DNA from: Saprospiraceae bacterium
Lineage (GTDB): Bacteria > Bacteroidota > Bacteroidia > Chitinophagales > Saprospiraceae
Reading direction: 5' to 3'
DNA length: 36,695 bases
NCBI GenBank assembly: GCA_022448955.1
Contig: JAKVCU010000068.1
Coordinates: forward strand, 1 to 36,695
Shown here: positions 1-7,785 of the stretch, one piece after another
How positions within the stretch are numbered: the stretch's first letter is position 1
How the letters are laid out: every line of letters begins with the position of its first letter
Made by a program: the position numbers and the translations under genes
The notes under the pieces: generated by a model
The model's input: only the letters and a program-made list of their open reading frames with translations
Databases searched by the model: none
What the model was told of the DNA's origin: nothing

Positions 1-440
1 TTTGATGTTAATGCTAAGAGAATAACCCATTTATCTTCGAATTCGAGGAAAGGCTTAACCGAGTCTTCACCCATATAAGGGGCAACGGTTACAGAATCAA
101 AGTTTAATGTTTCAAAAAATGCTTTAGCATATAACCTTGATGTGTTACCAATATCACCTCTTTTTGCATCTGCTATGGTAAAGTGTTCTTCTGGAATATA
201 TTCAAGGGTCTTTTGTAAGGATGTCCAACCTTTAGGACCTAGTGCTTCGTAAAAAGCGATATTAGGCTTATAAGCCACACAAAGATCTTTGGTGGCATCT
301 ATGATTTGTTTGTTAAATTCAAAAATAGGATCAGAGCGGTGATGTAAATGAGAAGGGATTCGACTCATATCTGCATCCAAACCTACGCATAAGTACGATT
401 GCTTATGCTGAATTTGATCAAAAAGCTCTTTTCGCGTCAT
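1..440 (-). CDS. pyrF: Orotidine 5'-phosphate decarboxylase, N-terminal part (cut by window edge)
   Basis: Decarboxylates OMP to UMP, the last step of de novo pyrimidine synthesis in the cytoplasm. The frame opens with ATG at 440 ([11 protein letters not shown]) and stays open to base 1, giving about 146 visible residues; family members of the longer 'type 2' group have about 270, so roughly half is missing. Recognisable signatures are CVGLDAD near residues 18-24, YKPNIAFYE near 58-65, and the catalytic [12 protein letters not shown] block at about 89-100, with the proton-donating Lys at 93. It starts 5 bases after the stop of the NifU-like gene, so the two are probably cotranscribed. The partial status is only a window effect; nothing suggests a pseudogene. 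Confidence 0.95.
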   Translation of the reverse strand, partial: MTRKELFDQIQHKQSYLCVGLDADMSRIPSHLHHRSDPIFEFNKQIIDATKDLCVAYKPNIAFYEALGPKGWTSLQKTLEYIPEEHFTIADAKRGDIGNTSRLYAKAFFETLNFDSVTVAPYMGEDSVKPFLEFEDKWVILLALTS

Positions 441-445
441 GTCAA

Positions 446-709
446 TTATTTGCTAACTACACCATTAATGGCTTCTACGCCATTGACTTCTGGGATTTTA
501 TTTTTAATAGCTTGCTCGATCCCTGCTTTTAAAGTCATAGCAGACATGGTACAGTTTTCGCATGACCCCAGCCATTTGACACGGACAATTTTATTTTCCG
601 TAATATCAACAACTTCGACATTGCCACCATCTACAGCTAGATGGGGGCGTACATCATTCAGTGCATGGTCGATTTTAGCGATTAAATCTTGTTTTTCTGT
701 TACAGACAT
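446..709 (-). CDS. NifU C-terminal-domain (Nfu-type) Fe-S cluster protein
   Basis: A stand-alone NifU C-terminal domain of 87 residues. Proteins of this family bind or transfer a [4Fe-4S] cluster, usually as a dimer using a CxxC pair from each subunit. The pair is present as Cys50 and Cys53 in GSCENC, followed by the expected helix ([15 protein letters not shown]). The conserved [16 protein letters not shown] segment is at 21-36. It lies downstream of an Mrp-type ATPase, another Fe-S carrier candidate, with 265 bases between them, and directly upstream of pyrF. The start at 709 gives the complete domain. Its client proteins cannot be told from sequence. Confidence 0.92.
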   Translation of the reverse strand: MSVTEKQDLIAKIDHALNDVRPHLAVDGGNVEVVDITENKIVRVKWLGSCENCTMSAMTLKAGIEQAIKNKIPEVNGVEAINGVVSK

Positions 710-974
710 TATTTTTTGTTTGATCTTAAATTTAAGTTACAACTATTTTATCTTCAAAACACTAAATAGTTAGCCAGAAGGTTACTATCATTGCCAAAAG
801 AAATATTATTATGGCATTTAAGTACTTGGGCTATATCCTGTGTCAGCCTCTGGCTGAAATTGGTACAATAAAACCTCATCGTGCCTTCAAAAACCATGCG
901 GAACTTTCTTATTGTTAGTTTCTTATGATTTCTGAGCTGACCATTTTATTATACTAGCCATTTTGACCAGCGGC
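710..974. other. Intergenic spacer between the NifU-like and Mrp genes, with one small hairpin
   Basis: This 265-base spacer has no credible gene. Both flanking genes are on the minus strand, so it should hold the end of the mrp transcript and the nifU-like promoter. The only clear structure is a short perfect inverted repeat, TCAGCC TCT GGCTGA, at 843-857. It has no T-run behind it on the minus strand, so it is not a convincing terminator. Just upstream of the nifU-like start, on the minus strand, is TAAATTTA, one base from the Bacteroidota -7 consensus TAnnTTTG. Confidence 0.4.
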
Positions 975-2069
975 TTATTGCATTTTGACAACTTTTGTCG
1001 GCCCAAGTACTTCGTGGCGCACGGCTACTTGTCGAATAGTGTTTTCTGCTACCTTTCTAAATGCGGCAGCTGTTGAATGATCTTTTTGTAAAATGATAGG
1101 ACTACCCTTATCTCCACCTTCTCTAACACCCTGTACTAGTGGGATTTGTCCTAATAACATCGAATTACTGAGCTTAGCTATTTTTTTTCCACCTCCTTCT
1201 CCAAAAATATAATATTTGTTGTTTGGCAATTCTTCTGGTGTAAACCAAGCCATGTTTTCCACCACCCCTAAAATGGGAACGTTGACAGATGGTAGTAAGA
1301 ACATATTCATGGCTTTTACTGCATCTACAACGGCTACTTCTTGGGGCGTCGTCACTAAAACAGCGCCTGTAACTGGAACAGTTTGAACTAAACTAAGTTG
1401 AATGTCTCCTGTTCCAGGTGGTAAATCTACAATAAGATAATCTAAGTCATCCCAAATTGTATCATTAATAAATTGCTTAACAATGCCCGAAAGACGTGGA
1501 CCTCTAAGGACAACGGCTTGCTCTGGCTCAATAATAAACCCTATGGACATAACTGAGATACCATGTGCATCTATGGGAACTAATTTAGCTTGACCATAAA
1601 CTTGCTGTAACTTCGGTTTCTGCCCTTGTAAACCTAACATGGTCGGTATAGAAGGGCCATATAAATCGGCATCTATTAAGCCTACTTTTGCGCCAAGCTG
1701 CTGAAGCCCTAATGCAAGATTCACCGATACCGTAGATTTTCCAACTCCACCTTTACCTGATGCTACAGCAATAATGTTTTTTACATGAGGCAGTGCATTA
1801 TTCGGGGCCTGTGGTGCTTGGGCATTTTTAGAAATCAAGTGCAAATTGACATTTGCAGATGGATATACTTCTTGAATGGCACCAATACAAGCGAAATTTA
1901 AATCTGCTTTGTGGTCATTATTTAAAGAAGGTAGTTCGAGTGAGATATTCACATTATCTCCTTCTATCTTTAAATCCGTGATCATATGCATGCTTACAAT
2001 ATCCTTGCCAGAATTAGGATCCATGACTTTTGTAAGTGCTCTGTAAACCGTCGATTTGTCTATACTCAT
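975..2069 (-). CDS. mrp: Mrp/NBP35-type P-loop ATPase, Fe-S cluster carrier (ApbC-like)
   Basis: A cytoplasmic SIMIBI-class ATPase of about 364 residues implicated in Fe-S cluster delivery. An N-terminal MIP18/DUF59 domain spans about 1-85. The deviant Walker A, ASGKGGVGKST, is at about 103-113, followed by LIDADLYGPSIPTMLGL (switch I) and the Walker B-like VDLPPGTGDIQLS. I chose the ATG at 2069 (MSIDKSTVYRAL): the frame is open to 2141, but the extra 24 residues are unlike the family and overlap the promoter region of the divergent ribF gene. The CPxC motif near the C-terminus that binds the bridging cluster in classical Mrp/NBP35 is absent; the equivalent segment reads MAWFTPEELPNNKYYIFG. 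Similar Cys-less forms are, to my recollection, usual in Bacteroidota. Confidence 0.93.
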   Translation of the reverse strand: MSIDKSTVYRALTKVMDPNSGKDIVSMHMITDLKIEGDNVNISLELPSLNNDHKADLNFACIGAIQEVYPSANVNLHLISKNAQAPQAPNNALPHVKNIIAVASGKGGVGKSTVSVNLALGLQQLGAKVGLIDADLYGPSIPTMLGLQGQKPKLQQVYGQAKLVPIDAHGISVMSIGFIIEPEQAVVLRGPRLSGIVKQFINDTIWDDLDYLIVDLPPGTGDIQLSLVQTVPVTGAVLVTTPQEVAVVDAVKAMNMFLLPSVNVPILGVVENMAWFTPEELPNNKYYIFGEGGGKKIAKLSNSMLLGQIPLVQGVREGGDKGSPIILQKDHSTAAAFRKVAENTIRQVAVRHEVLGPTKVVKMQ

Positions 2070-2193
2070 CCTGTCTTCATTTTCAATATGGCTTTTCTTT
2101 TCGAAAAGCTCTGCAAAAATAAGAACAATTAGTCGGAACAAACAGTTCTCTAAAGAAGTTTCAAAAAGATATTCATTATTCTACTTCGTTTTT

Positions 2194-2201
2194 TACATTT
2201 G
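2194..2201 (+). promoter_or_regulatory. Candidate Bacteroidota -7 box upstream of ribF
   Basis: TACATTTG matches the Bacteroidota sigma-A -7 consensus TAnnTTTG exactly. It ends only 7 bases before the ATG at 2209, so transcription would begin at or within a few bases of the start codon, giving a leaderless or nearly leaderless message. No good TTTG -33 partner is visible at the usual spacing. Confidence 0.4.
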
Positions 2202-2208
2202 CAGCATC

Positions 2209-4209
2209 ATGAATGTTTTTAATGATTTAAATGATCTTCCAAAATTTCAAAATGCAGTCATCACTATTGGCTCATTTGATGGCGTCCATAAAGGTCATCA
2301 AGAAATTTTACAGAGGGTGAATGCTTTAGCGCGCAGTGTAAATGGTGAAAGTATTGTCATTACTTTTCATCCACATCCACGTTTGATTGTCTATCCGAAC
2401 GATAAGTCCCTTCGTCTCATCACAACAATTGATGAAAAAGTACAGTTGCTAGAACGATATGGGGTAGATAATGTCGTGGTGGTGCCTTTTACTATTGCCT
2501 TTTCTCAGCAAAGTGCGGATGAATATATTCAGAAGTTTCTAGTCGAAAAGTTTCAACCCAAATATATCGTAATTGGTTATGACCACAGATTTGGACTAGC
2601 TCGTAGAGGTGATATCAACTATTTACGCTGGCATGGAAAAGATGCTGGATTTAAAGTGATTGAAATTGCAAGGCAGGATGTCCACGATATAGCAGTCAGC
2701 TCTACCAAAATCAGGGAAGCACTGCTTTCTGGTAAAATGAGAGAGGCTAGCCGATTAATGGGCCATCACTTTATGCTAAGTGGAACAGTAGTACATGGAC
2801 AGAAAATTGGAGCAAAGATTGGTTTTCCAACAGCCAATCTCGATCCTGGGCATAAGCACAAGCTGATTCCACCTATTGGAATATTTGCCGTAAAGGTCAC
2901 TCACCAAAAACAAACTTATGGCGGGATGTTATATATTGGTGATCGCCCTACGTTGGAGGAGCATTCCAATATTACCATAGAGGTTAATATTTTTGACTTT
3001 GATCGACAGATATATGGTGATCGTTTGAAATTGGAAATCATTGAGCGAGTACGGGATGATATGAAGTTTGAGAGCTTAGAAGAGTTGAGTGCCCAACTAG
3101 CAAAAGATAAAGAAGACAGCTTACGTATATTAGAACAAGAGAAGAAGGCAGAAGAAGAGAAAGCAGCTTTTGAAATGCTACCCAAGGTAGCCGTTGTTAT
3201 TCTCAATTATAATGGTAGTGAATATTTGCGCCAATTTCTTCCTTCTGTCAAAGCAACAAAATATCCTCGTCTTTCCATCGTCGTGGCTGACAATGCCTCC
3301 ACAGATAATTCTGTGGAAGTTATGCAAAAACAATTTCCAGAGATTCAATTACTGCAGCTGCCTGAAAACTATGGCTTTGCAGAGGGATATAATCAAGCAC
3401 TTCAACAAGTGAGTGCAGATTATTTTGTGTTACTCAATTCTGATGTAGAAGTTACAGAAGATTGGCTTTCGCCAATGATTGAACTGATGGAAAGAGATGA
3501 AACAGTAGCTGCTTGTCAGCCCAAGATATTAGACTTCCAAAACCAAGAATATTTCGAGTATGCAGGTGGAGCAGGTGGATGGATAGACCGTTATGCTTAT
3601 CCTCTGTGCCGAGGACGTATTTTTGGCGTGACCGAAAAAGACGAAGGCCAGTATGATGATACGCAGGAGATTTTTTGGGCAACAGGAGCTGCATTGTGTA
3701 TTCGTGCAAGATTATTTCATGGAGCGGGAGGCTTTGACAAAGATTACTTTGCGCATTCAGAAGAAATTGATCTTTGTTGGCGACTAAAACGCGCAGGTTT
3801 TAAAATCATGGTTCGCCCAAGATCAGTAGTTTATCATGTGGGAGGTGGAACACTAAATTATAATACGCCTAGAAAATCCTTTTTGAATTTCAGGAATAGT
3901 TTGTTCACACTTTTAAAAAACGAACCAACAAGCAAATTGATGTGGTTAATTCCGTTTCGTTTGATTTTGGATGGTTTGGCAGGTATATTATTCTTATTTC
4001 AGGGTAAGTTTAAGCATATTAAGGCCATTATTGATGCTCATCAATCTTTTTTCCGTCAAACTAATTTGATGTGGAAAAAGCGTAAATATTTAAATGAAAA
4101 AATACAAAAAATCAGTATCAGTAACGAGCCTAATTTAGAGGGAAGATATAAGGGAAGTATCGTTTGGAAATATTATGGCAGAGGTGTACGCCATTTTAAA
4201 CAGCTATAA
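2209..4209 (+). CDS. ribF: RibF (riboflavin kinase/FMN adenylyltransferase) fused to a family 2 glycosyltransferase
   Basis: One 666-residue frame joins two complete enzymes. Residues 1 to about 308 are a normal RibF, which converts riboflavin to FMN and FAD: the adenylyltransferase motif GSFDGVHKGH is at 21-30, YDHRFG and SSTKIR follow, and the flavokinase motif IGAKIGFPTAN comes after these. A charged linker (about 309-323, rich in Glu/Lys/Ala) leads into a GT-A family 2 glycosyltransferase from about 325: VAVVILNYNGSEYL, VADNASTDNS, NYGFAEGYN, the DxD-like LLNSDVEV, and FAHSEEIDLCWR. The C-terminus has a hydrophobic segment (LIPFRLILDGLAGILFLF), as in membrane-associated enzymes of this type. 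An internal ATG at 3175 could start the glycosyltransferase separately. I chose 2209 because the frame before it (from 2056) lacks RibF similarity. It is followed by rluA after 2 bases. A single-base sequencing error restoring a stop is possible but would need to lie in the linker. Confidence 0.9.
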   Translation: MNVFNDLNDLPKFQNAVITIGSFDGVHKGHQEILQRVNALARSVNGESIVITFHPHPRLIVYPNDKSLRLITTIDEKVQLLERYGVDNVVVVPFTIAFSQQSADEYIQKFLVEKFQPKYIVIGYDHRFGLARRGDINYLRWHGKDAGFKVIEIARQDVHDIAVSSTKIREALLSGKMREASRLMGHHFMLSGTVVHGQKIGAKIGFPTANLDPGHKHKLIPPIGIFAVKVTHQKQTYGGMLYIGDRPTLEEHSNITIEVNIFDFDRQIYGDRLKLEIIERVRDDMKFESLEELSAQLAKDKEDSLRILEQEKKAEEEKAAFEMLPKVAVVILNYNGSEYLRQFLPSVKATKYPRLSIVVADNASTDNSVEVMQKQFPEIQLLQLPENYGFAEGYNQALQQVSADYFVLLNSDVEVTEDWLSPMIELMERDETVAACQPKILDFQNQEYFEYAGGAGGWIDRYAYPLCRGRIFGVTEKDEGQYDDTQEIFWATGAALCIRARLFHGAGGFDKDYFAHSEEIDLCWRLKRAGFKIMVRPRSVVYHVGGGTLNYNTPRKSFLNFRNSLFTLLKNEPTSKLMWLIPFRLILDGLAGILFLFQGKFKHIKAIIDAHQSFFRQTNLMWKKRKYLNEKIQKISISNEPNLEGRYKGSIVWKYYGRGVRHFKQL

Positions 4210-4211
4210 GT

Positions 4212-4949
4212 ATGGGAGCGAAACATAAATTAGAGATCTTATTCGAAGATGATGACATTATAATAGTCCATAAACCTGCTCATACGCTGAGTATTCCAGA
4301 TCGATTTTCTCCGGAGAAGCCCAATTTGTTGAGCTTGCTTAAACAGCGTTTTGAAGAGGTTTTTGTGGTTCATCGATTAGATAAAGAAACAAGTGGCGTA
4401 ATGTGTTTTGCGAAGAATGAAGCAGCACATAAACATCTCTCTCAGCAATTTGAAAATAGAAGTGTTCAGAAGTTTTATTTAACTATAGTGGAAGGCCACC
4501 CTGAGCCATCTGAAGGTGTGATTGAAAAACCGATCGCTAAACATCCACATAAAGGTGGTCAGATGACTATTCATCGAAGTGGCAAAATGGCGATTTCTAC
4601 TTATGAAGTTTTGCAAAAGTTTAAACACTTTTCTTTAGTTAAGGTCCATATCAAGACGGGTAGGACGCATCAAGTCCGTATTCATATGAAAGCTCTTGGA
4701 CATCCATTAGTTGTAGATACCATCTATGGAAAGCGGCCTGCTTTTTTCCTTTCGGAAATCAAACAAAGGCGTTATCGATTGGGTAAAGATCAGGAAGAAC
4801 GACCATTATTATCTCGTTCGGCTTTGCATGCTCACCAATTAACAATTCAACACCCGACTACTTCAGAGGCCATGACCTTTGAGGCGAATATGCCAAAAGA
4901 TATGACAGCCGTGTTAAAGCAATTGGAAAAATGGAGTTCTATTTTGTAG
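4212..4949 (+). CDS. RluA-family pseudouridine synthase
   Basis: Isomerises uridine to pseudouridine in rRNA or tRNA. The protein has 245 residues, without an N-terminal S4 domain. The catalytic motif HRLDKETSGV places the nucleophilic Asp at residue 57. The late family motif GRTHQVRIHMKALGHPLVVD is intact, followed by YGKRPAF. An insertion-like stretch rich in Lys/Arg/Glu comes after it. The start is 2 bases after the ribF-glycosyltransferase stop, so translation is probably coupled. The exact RNA target cannot be assigned; short RluA-like enzymes without S4 domains include tRNA and 23S rRNA modifiers. Confidence 0.93.
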   Translation: MGAKHKLEILFEDDDIIIVHKPAHTLSIPDRFSPEKPNLLSLLKQRFEEVFVVHRLDKETSGVMCFAKNEAAHKHLSQQFENRSVQKFYLTIVEGHPEPSEGVIEKPIAKHPHKGGQMTIHRSGKMAISTYEVLQKFKHFSLVKVHIKTGRTHQVRIHMKALGHPLVVDTIYGKRPAFFLSEIKQRRYRLGKDQEERPLLSRSALHAHQLTIQHPTTSEAMTFEANMPKDMTAVLKQLEKWSSIL

Positions 4950-4976
4950 TTTTGATCTACAAAACAAAACACCAAC

Positions 4977-6008
4977 ATGAATGTAAGAAAGGCTGCTCGT
5001 TTGATGATCATTGTCTTGGGTACAGGATTTATTCTTATTTGGGGTAAAGCACTGATTATTCCATTTGTTATGTCGCTCATTTTATGGTTTATTATTAAGG
5101 AAGTCAGAGAATTGCTTGAGCGAATTCCTTTTGTCAAAAAACGGTTCCCCAATTGGTTAAAAAGTACTTTAGCCTCTTTAATCATTTTTGTAACGATATT
5201 AGTGATTGTTAATTTGTTAGGATCAAATATTCAGCAGCTTTCGCAAAAGTTGCCTACCTACGAACCTAATATTGAGCGATTTGCACAAGAAATCAATAAT
5301 GAGTTTAACATTGATATCTTCAAAGAAGTAGAGAAATTTGTGGGGGATTTCGATTTCTCGAATATGCTGGGTAGTTTCTTTAATGGGATATCCGAATTGT
5401 TTGGTAATGCCTTTCTTATTCTTCTATATCTTGTTTTTTTAATGATGGAAGAAGCTACTTTCTCAAGAAAATTGGCAGTGGTCTATTCTGATCAAGAGGA
5501 GTTTCAAAAAGTCAATCATATTCTAGGAAAAATTAACAAATCGATGGGCAGTTACTTTTCTCTAAAAACCCTTGTTAGTGTAATAACGGGTATTTTGAGT
5601 TATTTTGCTTTACTGATCATTGGGGTAGAGGCAGCCGTCTTCTGGTCTTTCTTAATTTTTATTTTGAATTATATTCCTACTATCGGTTCTTTGATTGCAA
5701 CTATCTTCCCTGCTGTATTCGCACTCTTTCAATTTGGAGAACTTCAATCTTTCATTTTAGTATTAGTAGTTGTCGGGATTGTACAATTAATTATTGGCAA
5801 CTTAGTGGAGCCAAAATTAATGGGTAATTCGTTAAATATCAGTACGCTTGTGGTTATGCTTGCACTTTCCTTGTGGGGAGCAATTTGGGGCGTAGCCGGC
5901 ATGCTTCTTAGCGTTCCCATTACAGTAATTATGATTATTATTTTTGCCGAGTTTAAAGAAACCAAGCCGATCGCCATTATGCTGTCTGAAAAGGGGGAAC
6001 TCAAATAA
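4977..6008 (+). CDS. AI-2E/PerM family membrane permease (former UPF0118)
   Basis: An integral membrane protein of 343 residues with the usual AI-2E family layout: two or three N-terminal helices (to about 75), a soluble, Glu- and Asp-rich extracytoplasmic segment (about 80-140), and five or more helices behind it. Family signatures include the helical pair around ILNYIPTIGSLIATIFPAVFAL and the downstream NLVEPKLMGNSLNIST motif, then LWGAIWGVAGMLLSVPITV. Some members export autoinducer-2 and others are Na+/H+ antiporters or of unknown role, so transport substrate is not inferred here. It begins 27 bases after rluA and is probably the last gene of the ribF operon. Confidence 0.9.
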   Translation: MNVRKAARLMIIVLGTGFILIWGKALIIPFVMSLILWFIIKEVRELLERIPFVKKRFPNWLKSTLASLIIFVTILVIVNLLGSNIQQLSQKLPTYEPNIERFAQEINNEFNIDIFKEVEKFVGDFDFSNMLGSFFNGISELFGNAFLILLYLVFLMMEEATFSRKLAVVYSDQEEFQKVNHILGKINKSMGSYFSLKTLVSVITGILSYFALLIIGVEAAVFWSFLIFILNYIPTIGSLIATIFPAVFALFQFGELQSFILVLVVVGIVQLIIGNLVEPKLMGNSLNISTLVVMLALSLWGAIWGVAGMLLSVPITVIMIIIFAEFKETKPIAIMLSEKGELK

Positions 6009-6099
6009 TTATTAATGGTGTTATTCATTTTTATGGGCATATATTCAACAGGATATGCAGTTGCTATTGGCTAAACCCTATACTTGATAAATTAATTAT

Positions 6100-7140
6100 A
6101 TGAATAAAGTAATATTTCTAATGCTTACTTTTAGTCTCTCGGTAAAAGTAATGGCGCAATCTGATTGGATAAAAATTGCTCCTGATGAGCACAACTTTGA
6201 ATTATCGTTTTATCAAACACCATTGGTATCGGTAGATAGCTCAGCCTTTCAAGGAGAGCCTTTATTCACATATTCATGGGAATTAGATGTGACGGATTCC
6301 TTGCACTCAAATAAATATTATTCAGTAGTCAAGACCGATTATCCTGCAGATTACATACACTCAGATTCTCTATTTAATATGGTTGAAGGATTTATAAATT
6401 CAACACAAAATTATTTAGTAGAAAATGATGAATTTGATTTGCTATCTTCTACACTTGATGAAACAAACGGATTTCCAGGTAAAATTTTTAAATGGAAGAA
6501 CATCAATAATAATGTGCATTTACAATTTAGAGTGTATTTAATAAATCATTCACTTTTTCAAATATCAGCAGTTTCGAGAGAAGGTGAAGAACAAAATATT
6601 TCACTCGGTAGATTTTTTGATTCATTTAAAGTGGTTGGCATTCCAAATGGGAATTTTCAGATATTATCAAATAATGATGAATTAACGTATTCGATCAAAT
6701 TTAAAAAGGAACCTACAGAAGAAAATAAAGTAGTAGATTCAGAATATGGTAAGCTGTCAATGGACATTAAAATGCTGGAGTTAAAAGACAGTTCGGATCC
6801 AAATTTATTCTATATAGCTATGGAGACAAAGTATCCAACAGACGTTGTAAAAGGCGGAGATACCTACGGATTAAATAGGTTTTATAAAAAGGCCATAGAT
6901 GGATCGCTTGCGGCTGTTAATGGGGAACTCATATCCATTGATGATGTCTACTATGATTCATATTTAGGCAAAGAGTATAGGTTTTATTATGCTGGAGGAC
7001 AAATATTAATGGTTTATCGTTTGTTTTATGTGGATGGAAGTTTATACCAACATGGGGTCATTACAGATCCTAAAAAGGATAAAAATGAAAGCATGAATCG
7101 ATTTTTCAAGTCATTTAAATTATTGAAAACCAATAACTGA
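6100..7140 (+). CDS. Secreted protein of unknown function with an internal duplication
   Basis: I do not recognise this 346-residue protein. An N-terminal signal peptide is clear (MNKVIFLMLTFSLSVKVMAQ, cleavage after AQ near residue 20), so it is exported. The mature part looks like two copies of one domain of about 150 residues. Copy 1 runs from FELSFYQ to RFFDSFKVV (about 30-196). Copy 2 runs from YSIKFKKEP to RFFKSFKLL (about 210-343). Matching landmarks are KTDYPADYI/TKYPTDVV, GFPGKIFKWK/YLGKEYRFYY, FRVYLINHSLFQISAV/YRLFYVDGSLYQHGVI and the terminal RFF(D/K)SFK. It lies 91 bases after the permease and may be separately transcribed. No catalytic motif is evident. Confidence 0.75.
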   Translation: MNKVIFLMLTFSLSVKVMAQSDWIKIAPDEHNFELSFYQTPLVSVDSSAFQGEPLFTYSWELDVTDSLHSNKYYSVVKTDYPADYIHSDSLFNMVEGFINSTQNYLVENDEFDLLSSTLDETNGFPGKIFKWKNINNNVHLQFRVYLINHSLFQISAVSREGEEQNISLGRFFDSFKVVGIPNGNFQILSNNDELTYSIKFKKEPTEENKVVDSEYGKLSMDIKMLELKDSSDPNLFYIAMETKYPTDVVKGGDTYGLNRFYKKAIDGSLAAVNGELISIDDVYYDSYLGKEYRFYYAGGQILMVYRLFYVDGSLYQHGVITDPKKDKNESMNRFFKSFKLLKTNN

Positions 7141-7282
7141 GCATAACAAAAACTAAAATAGTCATACCCTCGGTGGATTGGACTGGAAAGCTGTTTGCAA
7201 TCTGCCTTCTTGCATCTGTTGGACGTATGTGCCGCTTTTAAGGGCAAACTGGTTGGCTGATTTTTGGTGTCAACTCAAGAAA

Positions 7283-7705
7283 ATGAGAGCAGTACTGATG
7301 GTATTAGTTATTTTGTCGGTTGCCTACTTTTTAGCTTCTAATTTTCCTAATGGAACTTATCACTATGATTGGAACCATTCCTCTATATCGCTAAGAATTA
7401 CGGAAAATTATCTTGTTTTTCGAGACTCAGAATATACAAAGTATATCACCATAAAAGATGGAAACAATGAATTGACTTTTGCTTATTGGGCGGAAACTTA
7501 TCCCTTGAAAATTTTTAAGAGAAGGAATGGCACCGAAATTTTTTGGGTGATTGATGATTTCTATCGAGGAATCAGCAGGAGTAAAAATGGGAATTTTCAA
7601 GACTTTATTTGTTCAGATTGTACAGGAATAGAGACCACTTATGGGGAGAACATTCTTGAGTTTCATTTTGAAAACAAAGAACTAAAAAGAGTGAAAATCA
7701 ACTAA
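7283..7705 (+). CDS. Small membrane-anchored hypothetical protein
   Basis: An unrecognised 140-residue protein. It begins with a single hydrophobic helix (AVLMVLVILSVAYFLA) followed by a polar, beta-rich domain with many Tyr, Trp and Phe residues. This suggests an N-terminal anchor, or an uncleaved signal, and a small extracytoplasmic domain. The ATG at 7283 is chosen because it puts the hydrophobic segment at the N-terminus. The frame is open back to 7178, but the extra residues (rich in Cys and Trp) look like translated spacer. Two Cys occur close together in FICSDCTG near the C-terminus, which could be a disulfide or a metal site. Function unknown. Confidence 0.6.
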   Translation: MRAVLMVLVILSVAYFLASNFPNGTYHYDWNHSSISLRITENYLVFRDSEYTKYITIKDGNNELTFAYWAETYPLKIFKRRNGTEIFWVIDDFYRGISRSKNGNFQDFICSDCTGIETTYGENILEFHFENKELKRVKIN

Positions 7706-7785
7706 ATAGCTCATTTAGAGATAAATTAAAAATCATAGATACGGTTTGCACCAAATAGCATCTCGCTAAGGAAAAAAGTCCCATC

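Noticed and set aside
399-773. A 124-residue plus-strand frame across the NifU-like gene
   Set aside because: It is the antisense shadow of the NifU-like gene. It has no recognisable motif and the opposite strand encodes a clear CxxC Fe-S protein.
2056-2208. Fifty-one extra residues before the RibF start
   Set aside because: They are rich in Phe/Ser/Lys, unlike any RibF N-terminus, and overlap the mrp start and the promoter region.
7178-7282. N-terminal extension of the small membrane protein
   Set aside because: It is Cys/Trp-rich translated spacer that would bury the hydrophobic helix. The ATG at 7283 gives a sensible anchor.
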